From assembly GCA_900708905.1 (NCBI GenBank), contig CAADRB010000058.1, positions 1,218,711 through 1,282,710 of the forward strand: a DNA stretch of 64,000 nt, given 5' to 3'. Of the stretch, positions 57,101 through 64,000 are shown in pieces (the first letter of the stretch is position 1; each line of letters begins with the position of its first letter). The translations under genes and the position numbers were made by a program. Under the pieces are notes generated by a model, which did no database searches, was not told where the DNA came from, and saw only the letters and a list, made by a program, of their open reading frames with translations. Source of the stretch: Hymenolepis diminuta (Eukaryota > Platyhelminthes > Cestoda > Cyclophyllidea > Hymenolepididae).

Positions 57101-59966
57101 AATGGAAGGTGTTTACCTGCTGAACATGATCCTTCATTTTGCTTCATAAAATCTAAATCTACAAATAAATTTAATAAATTTGAATAAAAGTGAAGAGGTG
57201 GAGATTATAGTTATCACATCACAATTCTGAGACACAATACCGGATGCTTTATATCATGGGTAATACCAATGTTCCCTGACAAAAATGACCAAATTGAGAG
57301 GTTGACCACGAGGACAGAAGAGTTTAAAATCATTCCTTACTTATATGATTGGAACTATCATTTGAACTGATTAATGCTGATGAACGGATCAAATAATTAG
57401 ATGCGAAGATTTCAATCGAAGACGCTGTTGTAAGACACTTTCCGTTTTATGGGCTTTTAAAAGGCGATTAAAACTTGCCAAGTTTTACCTTGAAAATGGT
57501 TAATGGAAGCCGATTATCAATCACCGAAGAAAGAAAAGATGAATGTTGTAAAATGACACTCAGAATTTTCATTTATTTTGAATTTTCAATTGCTCTTAAA
57601 ATCTGTTGGATATTAATCAGAAACGGAATGAAATATAGGTAAAATACACCGTGGAATACTACTTATACACTGTCGAAAATTCTGATATTCCTAATTGATT
57701 AATTTAATAGACGATATAGGTACGTTTATCAAATGAAAGTTAAGTGGATCATTAGGATAAAGAGAGGTGTAATAAGCAATTTCAAGAGATTCCATTTAAT
57801 CAAACCAGTAATATAGTGGAGGATCATAAAGCGCTTATCTGATAAGTCAACCTATCGAAAAATTACAGAGATTTACTTTCTCAAGAAGGAAATGACGGCT
57901 AACGGTTGAGTATTTATTTTTGAAAGTGTGCAGATAAATACGACCGATGTGAGCTTAGTCAGTACAAATTTCAAAGATATCTGATAATCGACATACTGAA
58001 AATTTAATTATACGCAAAACGAAGTAAAAAATTATTTATAAATTAACGCTAAATATGACAACAGCTGAAGCTAAGGGTCCGAATAAGAGCCAAAATTAAG
58101 ATAACGGTAAACGAGTCAGTAGAAGATCTAGACAAAGGTCTTAATAGTCGCTTCTAGCAAATTATCACATGATAACTCGCTATCTAATAAACGGAGCCAT
58201 AAGGTAGTTAATAGCTATGTTATCACGGTTCGTTCAGACATACATTCGAATTATGCACAAAGCACGAGTATTAACACATTTTCGCCTGATTAATGAGCCC
58301 ATTTAAATAATATTCCGACCCGTTAAAGTGTAATCAAGCCTGCTGGTCAAACCGGCTCAGACTTGAAATACAACAGCATTCGCTCAAACGCACACACCGT
58401 GAGACACGTAAAAGTAAAGATGTCGTCTAAAAGTGATTTGATCAAACGATTGTCTTTGCGGTGAGATTTCTCACCAAGAGAGCGTGGTAAAAGCATGACC
58501 CAAGGACGAGATGAGAGAAATGCTGCGTAAGGACAAAAATCTGCGACGATTAAAATCACCTATGCCAAGACCATATATATAGTAGAAAGAGTGAATAGAA
58601 AATGTCATCCAAATAAACATTAGTTCCAGGGAACAAGAAACGAAGGATTTCATCTCCTATCTAACTTTATTGGACTAATTGCAATAAAATGGCATATTGA
58701 AGGAGGGTAACGCGATGCTGCTTAAAACAGACGGTATAATTCTTGAGCGTAGTAATAAGTCTGCCTACTGACACAATTTGTAATAAGTTTAGGTACGGAA
58801 GAATATAATAATTACATATTTACGACAGAATACAACATAACCCTCAAAGGGATTAATAAAATATTAAGGTATTACAAGACTTTCATTCATCAACAATGAA
58901 TTTAGTTTGTTAAGTAAAGTTGATTCTATAAATGGCTTTAATATTTTAATGTCATACTCCATCCTTGGAGCCTCAGAGAACACATTTTTGATCCAAGACC
59001 CAAGAAGATACGAAGACAAGAGAGCTAGTAGGCAAAAACTGCATTTTCAAGAGGGTATAGATCAAAATAGATCAGAAGGATAGTCAATAGTGAAAGGAAT
59101 TGAGCACAATAAATGGAAATCGGCAAAGTACATGGGAAGAAAACGAACTAGCCGCGAGGCAAGCACGGAATTCAATTTGAGAACAGAGCTGAAAGCAAGA
59201 ATCTGATCTATCATCAAGATCTATCCAATTCGTGTCCAACTTGTGCTAATTTTAATCCAGTTCACATGTACCATTGAAATACGTGAACTAAACACTTCGA
59301 TCACTGAATTTCTTAAATATGTCATGATGACCTCTTCTTTTTAATTTGCTTGGAACAAAGACAAATAACATCAATACAACGCTACTGTAAAATAAAGTCA
59401 GAATAAAATCATTCTATCATTTCAATCCTAGCATATTTGAAAGATTCCAATAAAGAAGCACAAACAAACAAAAAAGAGTTAAACAGGAATAATTGTTGAC
59501 TGGCAACGTTAGGCTATCTATACACCTCTTAATAAACACATGGAAACGAATTTCCTCTTTTTTAAAGGCTGAAAATGCCGCAGATTAAAATCAGTAAAAT
59601 TGAGCTAGTACGGAAAGTCATAAAATTGGGGTCAATAACACATAGAATCTAGTGTGAATCAATCAAGCAGTTAAGTAAGAGGTTCGCTACTTCCATGTTC
59701 TCTTAAAATAATCTCCCACACAAAGTGACATCGCTCTCTCCCTACCTCAAATAAATATTTCATAATTGTACTGGTAAAACTATGACTATGGGGGTCGAAA
59801 CAAAAATACGGGTGTGGGGACGAGAAAGTATTTAAATAACTTGCGATTGGCCCATATTTATGACGGAAGGAAGTGGTGGAACAAATATTTACAAATGTAG
59901 TGTAGATTATCAAGCTACTTATATAACGTACCGAATTAATGGAATTGGCGTAGTCTGGATGGTCAC
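12010..59966 (-). CDS. ABLIM: Actin-binding LIM protein (ABLIM/UNC-115 type), 3' part with villin headpiece
   Basis: Exons in coding order: 59966-59932, 42515-42408, 40013-39836, 32354-32007, 24052-24029, 23080-22944, 17064-16920, 14066-13920, 13400-13248, 12490-12306 and 12195-12010. A 33-nt cassette is possible at 13653-13621. All borders are GT-AG and all phases agree, giving about 548 residues in the window without the cassette. The chain is Ser/Gly/Pro-rich and largely disordered. It has a block containing ERYDWPAPAS (32 kb exon) that recalls the region before the headpiece in vertebrate ABLIM, an Arg-rich segment (LNARRRVRERRQRLREQ), a second basic helix EEERARRRKAQTL, and a C-terminal headpiece ending LPEWKRNDLKRRVDLF. 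Family proteins bind F-actin through the headpiece and partners through N-terminal LIM domains. No LIM domain is visible, so the 5' end should lie beyond 64000. Dematin is the main alternative. Extra in-phase exons in the 17.4-kb intron cannot be excluded. Confidence 0.85.
12306..12490 (-). CDS. ABLIM: ABLIM exon, disordered Ser/Pro linker before the headpiece
   Basis: Enters in phase 1 and leaves in phase 0 (donor gtttgt). Encodes DDPVQSSLSP...VPVKHIEENPIK. It directly precedes the headpiece exon across a 110-nt intron. No domain. Confidence 0.85.
13248..13400 (-). CDS. ABLIM: ABLIM exon, Ser/Gly-rich linker
   Basis: Phase 1 to phase 1, 153 nt, between acceptor ccttag and donor gtaagt. Encodes NSTGLRPGYTAGQLS...DEKTNG with no stop in the phase fixed by both neighbours. 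Because it is phase-symmetric it could be skipped without a frameshift. Confidence 0.83.
13621..13653 (-). CDS. ABLIM: Candidate 33-nt cassette microexon of ABLIM
   Basis: Flanked by a strong polypyrimidine acceptor (ctctcttgcag) and a perfect donor (gtaagt). It is 33 nt long and phase 1 to phase 1, open in the phase set by its neighbours, and would insert 11 residues (core SAHSFRRTIR, basic) between the 13920-14066 and 13248-13400 exons. Those exons also join in frame without it, so it is best read as alternative. No transcript evidence. Confidence 0.5.
13920..14066 (-). CDS. ABLIM: ABLIM exon, linker
   Basis: Acceptor preceded by a long pyrimidine tract (cttcccctaccccactcc). Encodes PSRESQRNSVSPHRLGYS and then a Tyr/Ser-rich stretch ending AYNRSQDSAP, with phase 1 at both ends. 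The joined reading with the upstream exon gives NFASPSRES. Confidence 0.85.
14067..16919 (-). other. ABLIM intron, nothing recognised
   Basis: 2.85 kb of AT-rich sequence. The open frames at 14654-14959 (plus) and 16412-16857 (minus) are short and without family resemblance. No repeat copy identified. Confidence 0.55.
16920..17064 (-). CDS. ABLIM: ABLIM exon with basic helical segment
   Basis: Phase 0 to phase 1, donor gtaagt. Starts AIMIEEERARRRKAQTLHQL, a highly charged predicted helix, followed by SPNAKVKPPYKMRY and THNFA. The charged start continues the Arg-rich stretch of the two preceding exons. Confidence 0.88.
17065..22943 (-). other. ABLIM intron (5.9 kb) carrying a gypsy fragment
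   Basis: Holds the Ty3/gypsy fragment at 20455-22440. The remainder is AT-rich; a 96-codon minus frame at 19449-19739 is low-complexity and unrecognised. Confidence 0.55.
20455..22440 (+). mobile_element. Degenerate Ty3/gypsy retrotransposon pol fragment (RT end, RNase H, integrase)
   Basis: Order is standard for a gypsy pol. The end of the reverse transcriptase palm has the active-site motif AYLDDIIGVGR (20455 on). The thumb/connection includes TLRSLLGLISYYGNFLPD (20660-20720). RNase H pieces (YGVGAVIP, HASRS, then LLSIFGPK and ANRLQRRA) are followed by an integrase zinc region and core, with PYHPQPNGQVERLNDMFKRA near 21930-21980, and a C-terminal module IWIRHRNRLRP near 22300-22330. Stops and frame changes break it into at least six pieces. 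Gag, protease and most of the RT are absent and I see no LTRs. It is similar in type to K02A2.6-like elements. It lies antisense in an ABLIM intron and is inactive. Confidence 0.88.
22944..23080 (-). CDS. ABLIM: ABLIM exon, Arg-rich helix then acidic linker
   Basis: Phase 1 to phase 0; acceptor cattttag, donor gtgagt. Encodes RERRQRLREQGVLAVSSDES and then an acidic, Gly-rich tail ending GGIGR. The first codon is completed by the last base of the 24-nt microexon upstream. Confidence 0.87.
23976..23997. other. Assembly gap (22 Ns)
   Basis: A run of 22 N in the intron just downstream of the 24-nt ABLIM microexon. True length is unknown, so intron length here is approximate. Confidence 1.
24029..24052 (-). 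CDS. ABLIM: 24-nt ABLIM microexon
   Basis: Acceptor ttatttcag, donor gtaagt. Phase 1 at both ends. With the last base of the 32-kb exon and the first two of the 23-kb exon it encodes RVLNARRRV, extending the Arg-rich helix. The phase and the charge continuity support it being real. Frame-preserving, so skipping is possible. Confidence 0.75.
25297..25370 (+). repeat. SINE-like fragment (promoter part)
   Basis: GATGGCGCAACGGTCAACGT and then GGGGTCATCGGTGAATA match the 5' A-box/B-box part of the copy at 47814. The rest of the repeat is not recognisable. Confidence 0.45.
27371..28600 (-). mobile_element. Inactive mariner element, maT (DD37D) type
   Basis: The minus strand encodes, in broken frames, a transposase in correct order: helix-turn-helix (RNLEIGRVLKVTRFFV), KRVHGMMDENRGKSM, YVLRRGQYMS, RAKRFLNKL, WADPTEVPTVMHTKLPAT, GLRVNADA, FQQISAPS, and the last catalytic region SLDLNPLNYY. 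The second catalytic Asp, expected in FQQD, is Ile here (codon 27816-27814). An in-frame TAG lies at 27783-27781, and frame changes occur near 28100-28180 and 27900. The 3' end is TACAGGGTGCGTAAGGC at 27371 (TA plus terminal repeat); a matching 5' terminal repeat was not found. A dead copy. Confidence 0.88.
32007..32354 (-). CDS. ABLIM: Largest ABLIM exon in the window (116 codons)
   Basis: Phase 1 to phase 1; acceptor tttatgcag, donor gtaagt. Encodes FPLEPARIIPAGLSRNSRS, a Ser/Ala-rich middle with GGGGG, then AIERYDWPAPASTAVMTAEL. It is clearly more GC-rich than the flanking introns. The RYD-containing patch resembles the conserved stretch N-terminal to the headpiece in vertebrate ABLIM proteins. 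Confidence 0.88.
32355..39835 (-). other. ABLIM intron (7.5 kb)
   Basis: AT-rich with short unrelated frames. It holds a perfect nested inverted repeat at 35367-35416. A poly-TTTA run lies near 36713-36725. Nothing else identified. Confidence 0.5.
35367..35416. repeat. Nested hairpin (13-bp outer, 5-bp inner inverted repeat)
   Basis: GGCACTGATTGAA at 35367-35379 is perfectly inverted at 35404-35416. Inside the 24-nt loop AGAAC-GAC-GTTCT forms a second perfect stem. A 13-bp perfect stem with an inner stem is unlikely by chance at this spacing. It lies in an ABLIM intron. Confidence 0.7.
39836..40013 (-). CDS. ABLIM: ABLIM exon, Ser/His/Tyr-rich linker
   Basis: Phase 0 to phase 1; acceptor tttgttcag, donor gtgagt. 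Starts LHGSSRHALSEYGRFYNLSY and ends HLQHFHIPQ. No domain. Confidence 0.87.
40014..42407 (-). other. ABLIM intron (2.4 kb)
   Basis: AT-rich; no exon-like frame with splice sites and no repeat recognised. Confidence 0.5.
42408..42515 (-). CDS. ABLIM: ABLIM exon, Ser/Thr/Pro-rich linker
   Basis: 108 nt, phase 0 to phase 0, acceptor ctttttttcag, donor gtgagt. Encodes PPKASATLPTESSVKEQF and on to LGPQHIQS. Phase-symmetric, so skippable. Confidence 0.84.
44405..44580 (+). repeat. SINE-like repeat, 5'-truncated
   Basis: Contains CACATCCAGTGATGCGGACG, GCCAATCCTACTGTTAATT, TCGACAAGAAAGG and GGTTTCTCATCCGACCAGC. These align in order with the body of the copy at 47814 (GTCCAGTGGTGTTGACGG, CCACTGGTTAATT, TTCAACAAGAGGG, GTTTCTCATCAGAGCGG). 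The promoter part is missing. Confidence 0.6.
46270..46335 (+). repeat. SINE-like fragment (promoter part)
   Basis: GATGGTGCAGCAGTTAACGT followed by GAGGCCATGGGCATGC resembles the 5' part of the family. Short and diverged. Confidence 0.35.
47814..48015 (+). repeat. SINE-like repeat, best-preserved copy
   Basis: About 200 bp. A-box-like TGACGCAGCGGTCAACG is followed about 35 nt later by a B-box-like GGTCACGAAATCGATCTCC. The body includes TCCACTGGTTAATTCTG, TTCAACAAGAGGGATGG and GTGAGTTTCTCATCAGAGCG, and the tail CTACCAAAGTCAAGAGTTGGG. It is more GC-rich than its surroundings. The layout is that of a tRNA-derived SINE; the founder tRNA is not identified. Confidence 0.7.
48121..48300 (+). repeat. 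SINE-like repeat, second copy in tandem orientation
   Basis: Starts with CGGTCAATACGCATTTTG and ATCAGAAATTCGATGCCC (B-box-like), then GCCAACTGGGATAGTTAAC, AGGTGGAATGCGAGT and CATTAGAGCGACACCATAA. It lies about 310 bp from the start of the preceding copy, in the same orientation. Confidence 0.62.
49870..50000 (-). repeat. SINE-like repeat, inverted partial copy
   Basis: The reverse complement reads GACCAACCGCTCTGGTTAAG, TCTCGTCAAAAAGAAGGGG and TGACAGGATGG, matching the middle of the family in order. Confidence 0.5.
55560..55870 (+). repeat. Diverged direct repeat, about 184-bp period
   Basis: CTTGCAGCTAGATTAACAT at 55604 recurs as CTTGCAGCCAACTTAACAT at 55788. Each is followed by a similar CACCAAAACGCTATAGATCC / CATCAAAATGCCATCGGTCC block and then GAAGTG. 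Similarity is only moderate outside these blocks. No coding potential recognised; it may be a remnant of an unknown element. Confidence 0.45.
59932..59966 (-). CDS. ABLIM: 35-nt small exon, 5'-most ABLIM exon in the window
   Basis: Acceptor tttctatttcag, donor gtacgt. Entering in phase 1 it encodes DHPDYANSINS and leaves in phase 0, matching the next exon at 42515. No stop in that phase. Small size, and 17 kb from its neighbour, so less certain than the others. Confidence 0.6.
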
Positions 59967-62900
59967 CTGAAATAGAAAGAAAAAGAAATATGAAAATGGA
60001 TGACGAAGCAATAAAATTAAAGACTTTAATAAGGTATCTGTGTAACTCGTCTGGTTAAAATAGAGATCATGTACTCGCGCACAAATTAGGTTGCTCAAGA
60101 TGACCAAAATTCTTAAAAATCGAAATGCAATACCCTACCCAAGTCGTTAGACTTTTGAACTATTAGTGGCTAAAATGCAGACTCCTCTCGTTTCCTCTAG
60201 GCCCTACGAAGATTATCGATGCACCACAATTGTTAAATGTAGCTAAAAAGACCTCCAGACATATTACAAAGAACAAACATTCCAGGTTAATTATTTATGG
60301 TAACAGCTTAAATAACCACCACTACCACCGATAGGTATATATTACCTCACGTTCAAGATAACTTCTGGACTTCAGAAGTTCCTGACCTAAAAACCTTCGT
60401 TTGCAATCTGTACGGCTGTTAAGATGATTTTACATGTATTGTGAATCTTATATAAACTCTCGTTTAACTTCACTGTCAAATGACCGTGAAAATATTATTT
60501 ACTTTATAGCAGAGAGTTGCACTAACATAAGCGGTGTGTTTTAAGAAAATGTACATAAAAGACCTCTTACGAACAGAAACTGGATGTTTGATAACTAGAC
60601 GAACCAATCACATTTCGGGCGTTTCTCCTTCCCCTCTCTTCGCATAAGCAGCAATTTTAATTAAAACAAATGGAAACGATGTTCTTTTTTAATCCTGTAT
60701 ATATAAAAATCGAGATAACATATCTAGTTCTCAAAAATGAATTCATTGAACACGAAATTCCATTTCATCGTTAACCACAGTCATCGAACAACAATTTTCG
60801 TCCTGGTTGAAAGTAAATTAGTAATACATTTGATTTTGTCAGGAAACGATGCTCGTTCATTATGCAACTGATAAGAACGAATCTGAAAGGTGAGTGTCTA
60901 TAAGAAGAATGAAAAGTGACAATGTCATTCATTATCATTTTACAAGAACAAATCTGACAGGCAATAAGAACGGTACATAAATGGAATATATATTTCCTCC
61001 TTTATTCTTCTCCGTGATTTGAAAAATGATATTAGTAACGATTCAAATTCTTAATCAATTTTCTTTTAAATTTACATTCGTGCACTAAATTGATCGTTAA
61101 ATACAGGTATTGGAACTCGTGTTGGTTTCCGCGCAGTCCCATTCATGCATTTGTGAGGGTTATTCTATTCCATTGAAACCTTAATTCATTACATTTCAGT
61201 GGACATTTCAAATGCTGGAATTTAAATTAACTGTATTACATACTTTTCCAAAACACAATGTTGTAAATGCGTGTATAATTGTTTAAAACTGAAACCATTT
61301 CCGCCAGGTGGGATATCCGAAAAAGGTTATCAAAATGGCACATTGCCTAGGGTCAACATGTAAATAAAATACCTACTTGTATAACAAGTAAACGGAAAAA
61401 TTTTGCCCTGAACCAAATGCAAATGCATCATTATTAAAACCAAACACTTGGTGACAAAATACATACTGGTAACGACTTATTAACAATGTTCAAAGGCTAC
61501 TTTCAAGTTTTCAAGAGTGTGTCTAACGAAACTTATATTTGGGTGAGAAAATGTTCTACAAAACCCCTTCTATGAGATTAACTAGATGTGCCAGCGACGC
61601 AGCGATCAACATACGCGTCCTTACAGTTTGAGGTTACGGGATTAAATCTCATCCGTTCATATCCAAAGAGCTAATATTTCCAACTAGTTGAGAGGTGATC
61701 GAAGTTGAGTTTCTCATCAGAGACTTCTGCGTACTAAACCTCTTCCTAAGATTAATTATGTAAAGCTGGTTCATTCAGTGAAATTGAAATCAAATCCATT
61801 AACCAATTTGGATTTTTTCCAAATAATTGCCGTGTTGATGGATTTTAAATCATCACATCACCAACCGTTTAATGCAACATTTTATTTTTATTTGATCTCG
61901 TTTTTCACGAATAGTGAGATCTGGCATATTTAGGAGATATATGGAATCAATACGTATCGCAATATTCTATAACATAAAAGGGGAAATTTTACAATTTCCA
62001 CAAGTTGTCAAATGTCAATTACAGAGATATCTCTTTGATCTCAGTTCTCACGAATTGACCAGTCTATTGCTCTTGTAGGGCAAGAATATCAGATATTGGA
62101 CACAATTTGCCCGCCTTCTACTTGATATTATTTGAAATACAAATAGGCAATAAAAGACATGATAGAAGCTTTGTGAAAATGATAAATGAAGATGACCAAC
62201 AAGGTTAAGATATTAAAATATGAACCTATAAATCAAAGAAAAGTGCATCTTAAGATTAAAATATATACTTAAAGTGATTCTATGCATGAGAAAAAATGTC
62301 AAACATTATGGAATTGAATTTTTGATTAAGAAATTACATCTAAATTTAAACGTTGTAGCCAACTCAACTTCACAATCAGCAGCTTTTAAACTCCATCAAC
62401 TACCTTAAGTCGAAAAGGCCTGAGGATATATTACTTAGGGTCAATTTTATTGTTATTATTGTAAATTGTCGAATTTCGCCATAACCTCCCTCCAATAAAA
62501 GAGTTATTGACAGTTACTTGAGTATCATCTTTGCTGTTTTCCTTAATCGGTTTTTTTTCAAACTGACGTTATAATAACATTTCTATTATCCATGACGGTA
62601 AAAATAAATACAGTTTCTATCATGAGAAAGCACCAAAACGTAGGGAACGGTAAAGCAGTCTGAGTTAAGGATCGAGTAGAAGTAGAAAACGACATCATGG
62701 AATGAAGAGTCTTGCAAAATTTAAGCATTGGATTCAGGTTGAACGCTGCTTTATGTACTAATGTTCCAATCTCTGAGTTTACGTTCTGGTTCCCGAGCGA
62801 ATTCATGTTTGCACTTCCAGAGCCTAGTGATCAGGTAATCAATCGACGTTTGTCAACCATTTTCAAGACATTTTTTATTCTAACACTCAAGATACTAGAA

Positions 62901-63955
62901 AAATGATAATTCCGGACATGATTTTCACATAATTAAGAACAGAGCAGAATCATAGTAACACAGCCAATCGCTACACCATCGGTCATTAGCACTAAACGGT
63001 TTCGTTAATTTCTTACAATCTTCAGAATTTCTATACCTCACGGGCAAACACATAATCACAGCTTTACTAGCAGCCGGCTCAACACCCCCTCCGATCCGAG
63101 TAATCAACAAGGTACAAACAATAACAATAAAGCTTGTACCGACTTGCGGTAAAAGAACATCCGAATTGTATCATTGACAGACCCGACGATAGCCGACAAA
63201 AATGCAAACATATACAAACAATCGCAAACTAAGATTACCACTACTTGATGACACGATAATGAGAACAAGAACGTAGGCGTTAAACCAAATACGTTCGGTG
63301 TGTGACTTGGTCATTCAACGATAACACATATCTTGCGCCTATGGGGGGGTGTTTTGTTCACAGTATTGGAGTACTCATGTAGGTGCAACTTCTCATTTGC
63401 CATACATTAAATGCGATATGGGTGAACTGTTCGAACTGACAAATTTACCAAATAGGCTATGCGAACGGGTATTATGAAAGCATTTTTTATATTCCGATCT
63501 GAAACATGTCCAAGTGGCGTCATGATGGCCAAGCTCGGAAAGAAGGGAAATATCTTTCATCATTGTACCACTTGAATCACAAGACATTTTCTGATTGATT
63601 CCATGTAATCTTCACTAATGTTCATATAAAATTTGGAGCGAGTTTACTAGTATAAATACGCCTATTATTCAAGATGGTTAAGGGCTCTGAAAAGCCTAAG
63701 GAAAAGAACATAAAATTCTTATAGGTACCATTTTTCGCTCCATCACATTACTCTGTTTGAGATTGTAGTTAACGCTTCGATTAAAGGCGTTAGTTCGAAG
63801 TTCCTATACCACAAATGAACTTAGAAATTCCGTTTGATATTCATTTAAGTTGGAAAAAAGATAGATTCCCTAAAGTATATCCATCAAGAAAATACTGAGT
63901 GATGCATAATGCTGAAGGAAACTTGTAGTATGATTATCTCGTAGATAACCTAACA
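59967..63955. other. Upstream ABLIM intron or flank, little recognised
   Basis: The incoming phase of the 59966 exon requires more coding sequence upstream, probably beyond 64000. A SINE-like copy lies at 61590-61770. A GC-rich minus frame at 62925-63110 is unrecognised. Confidence 0.4.
61590..61770 (+). repeat. SINE-like repeat copy
   Basis: GCGACGCAGCGATCAACATA, TTTGAGGTTACGGGATTAAA, TCCAACTAGTTGAGAGG and GAGTTTCTCATCAGAGACTT align in order with the copy at 47814. Diverged, with internal deletions. Confidence 0.6.
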
Positions 63956-64000
63956 CATGGGCTGAAAAGTCTCGGGCCTAACACATAGATGGCGCTAGTT
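63955..64000 (+). mobile_element. Probable terminus of a second mariner element, cut by the window edge
   Basis: GGCTGAAAAGTCTCGGGCC followed by ACATAGATGGCGCTAGTT has the look of mariner terminal repeats (GCTGAAAAGT... near a TA). It is unlike the terminus of the copy at 27371, so it would be another subfamily. The body lies outside the window. Confidence 0.5.

Larger units (their letters stand above)
42516..59931 (-). other. ABLIM intron (17.4 kb) rich in SINE-like copies
   Basis: The largest gap between supported exons. It holds SINE-like copies near 44405, 46270, 47814, 48121 and 49870 (the last inverted) and a diverged direct repeat at 55560-55870. Short frames such as 43068-43349 (minus, 93 codons) and 54929-55159 (minus, Cys-containing) show no recognisable family or splice support. 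A missed phase 0-0 exon is possible. Confidence 0.45.

Overview
This is a eukaryotic, AT-rich, intron-rich window that most resembles a parasitic flatworm (platyhelminth). The basis is intron architecture. The 5' introns of both complete genes are only 34-43 nt long, while later introns run from 0.5 to 2.3 kb and reach 17 kb in the largest gene. This small-5'/large-3' pattern is documented for schistosomes and short introns also occur in tapeworms; genus is not resolved from sequence alone. Decayed Ty3/gypsy, mariner and SINE-like repeats fit such a genome.

Three genes are supported, each reconstructed exon by exon from splice sites and phase. (1) 1795-5736, minus: an 8-exon, 461-aa SLC36-type proton-coupled amino acid transporter. 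(2) 6213-10924, plus: a 6-exon, about 339-aa IMPACT homologue (RWD domain plus UPF0029/Impact domain). It is divergent from gene 1 across a 476-bp shared upstream region. (3) 12010 to at least 59966, minus: the 3' part of a giant actin-binding LIM protein (ABLIM/UNC-115 type), ending in a villin headpiece. It has eleven phase-compatible exons plus a likely 33-nt cassette exon, and spans at least 48 kb. The expected LIM domains must lie beyond the right edge.

The rest is intronic or intergenic DNA. Inside ABLIM introns lie a broken Ty3/gypsy pol fragment (20455-22440), a broken mariner of the maT type (27371-28600), a 22-N assembly gap (23976-23997) and several copies of a roughly 200-bp SINE-like repeat with tRNA-type A and B boxes. 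Another SINE copy sits in an IMPACT intron. The last 40 bases resemble the end of a second, different mariner.

Functionally, genes 1 and 2 both concern amino acids: one transports them, and the other acts on the GCN1/GCN2 amino-acid-starvation pathway. Their head-to-head layout may allow co-regulation, which is inference. Gene 3 is a cytoskeletal adaptor with no evident link to them. No rRNA, tRNA, CRISPR or prokaryotic-type system is seen. The most unusual items are the SINE family, the ABLIM microexons, an internal duplication in IMPACT with an abnormal acceptor at exon 4, and a nested hairpin at 35367-35416.
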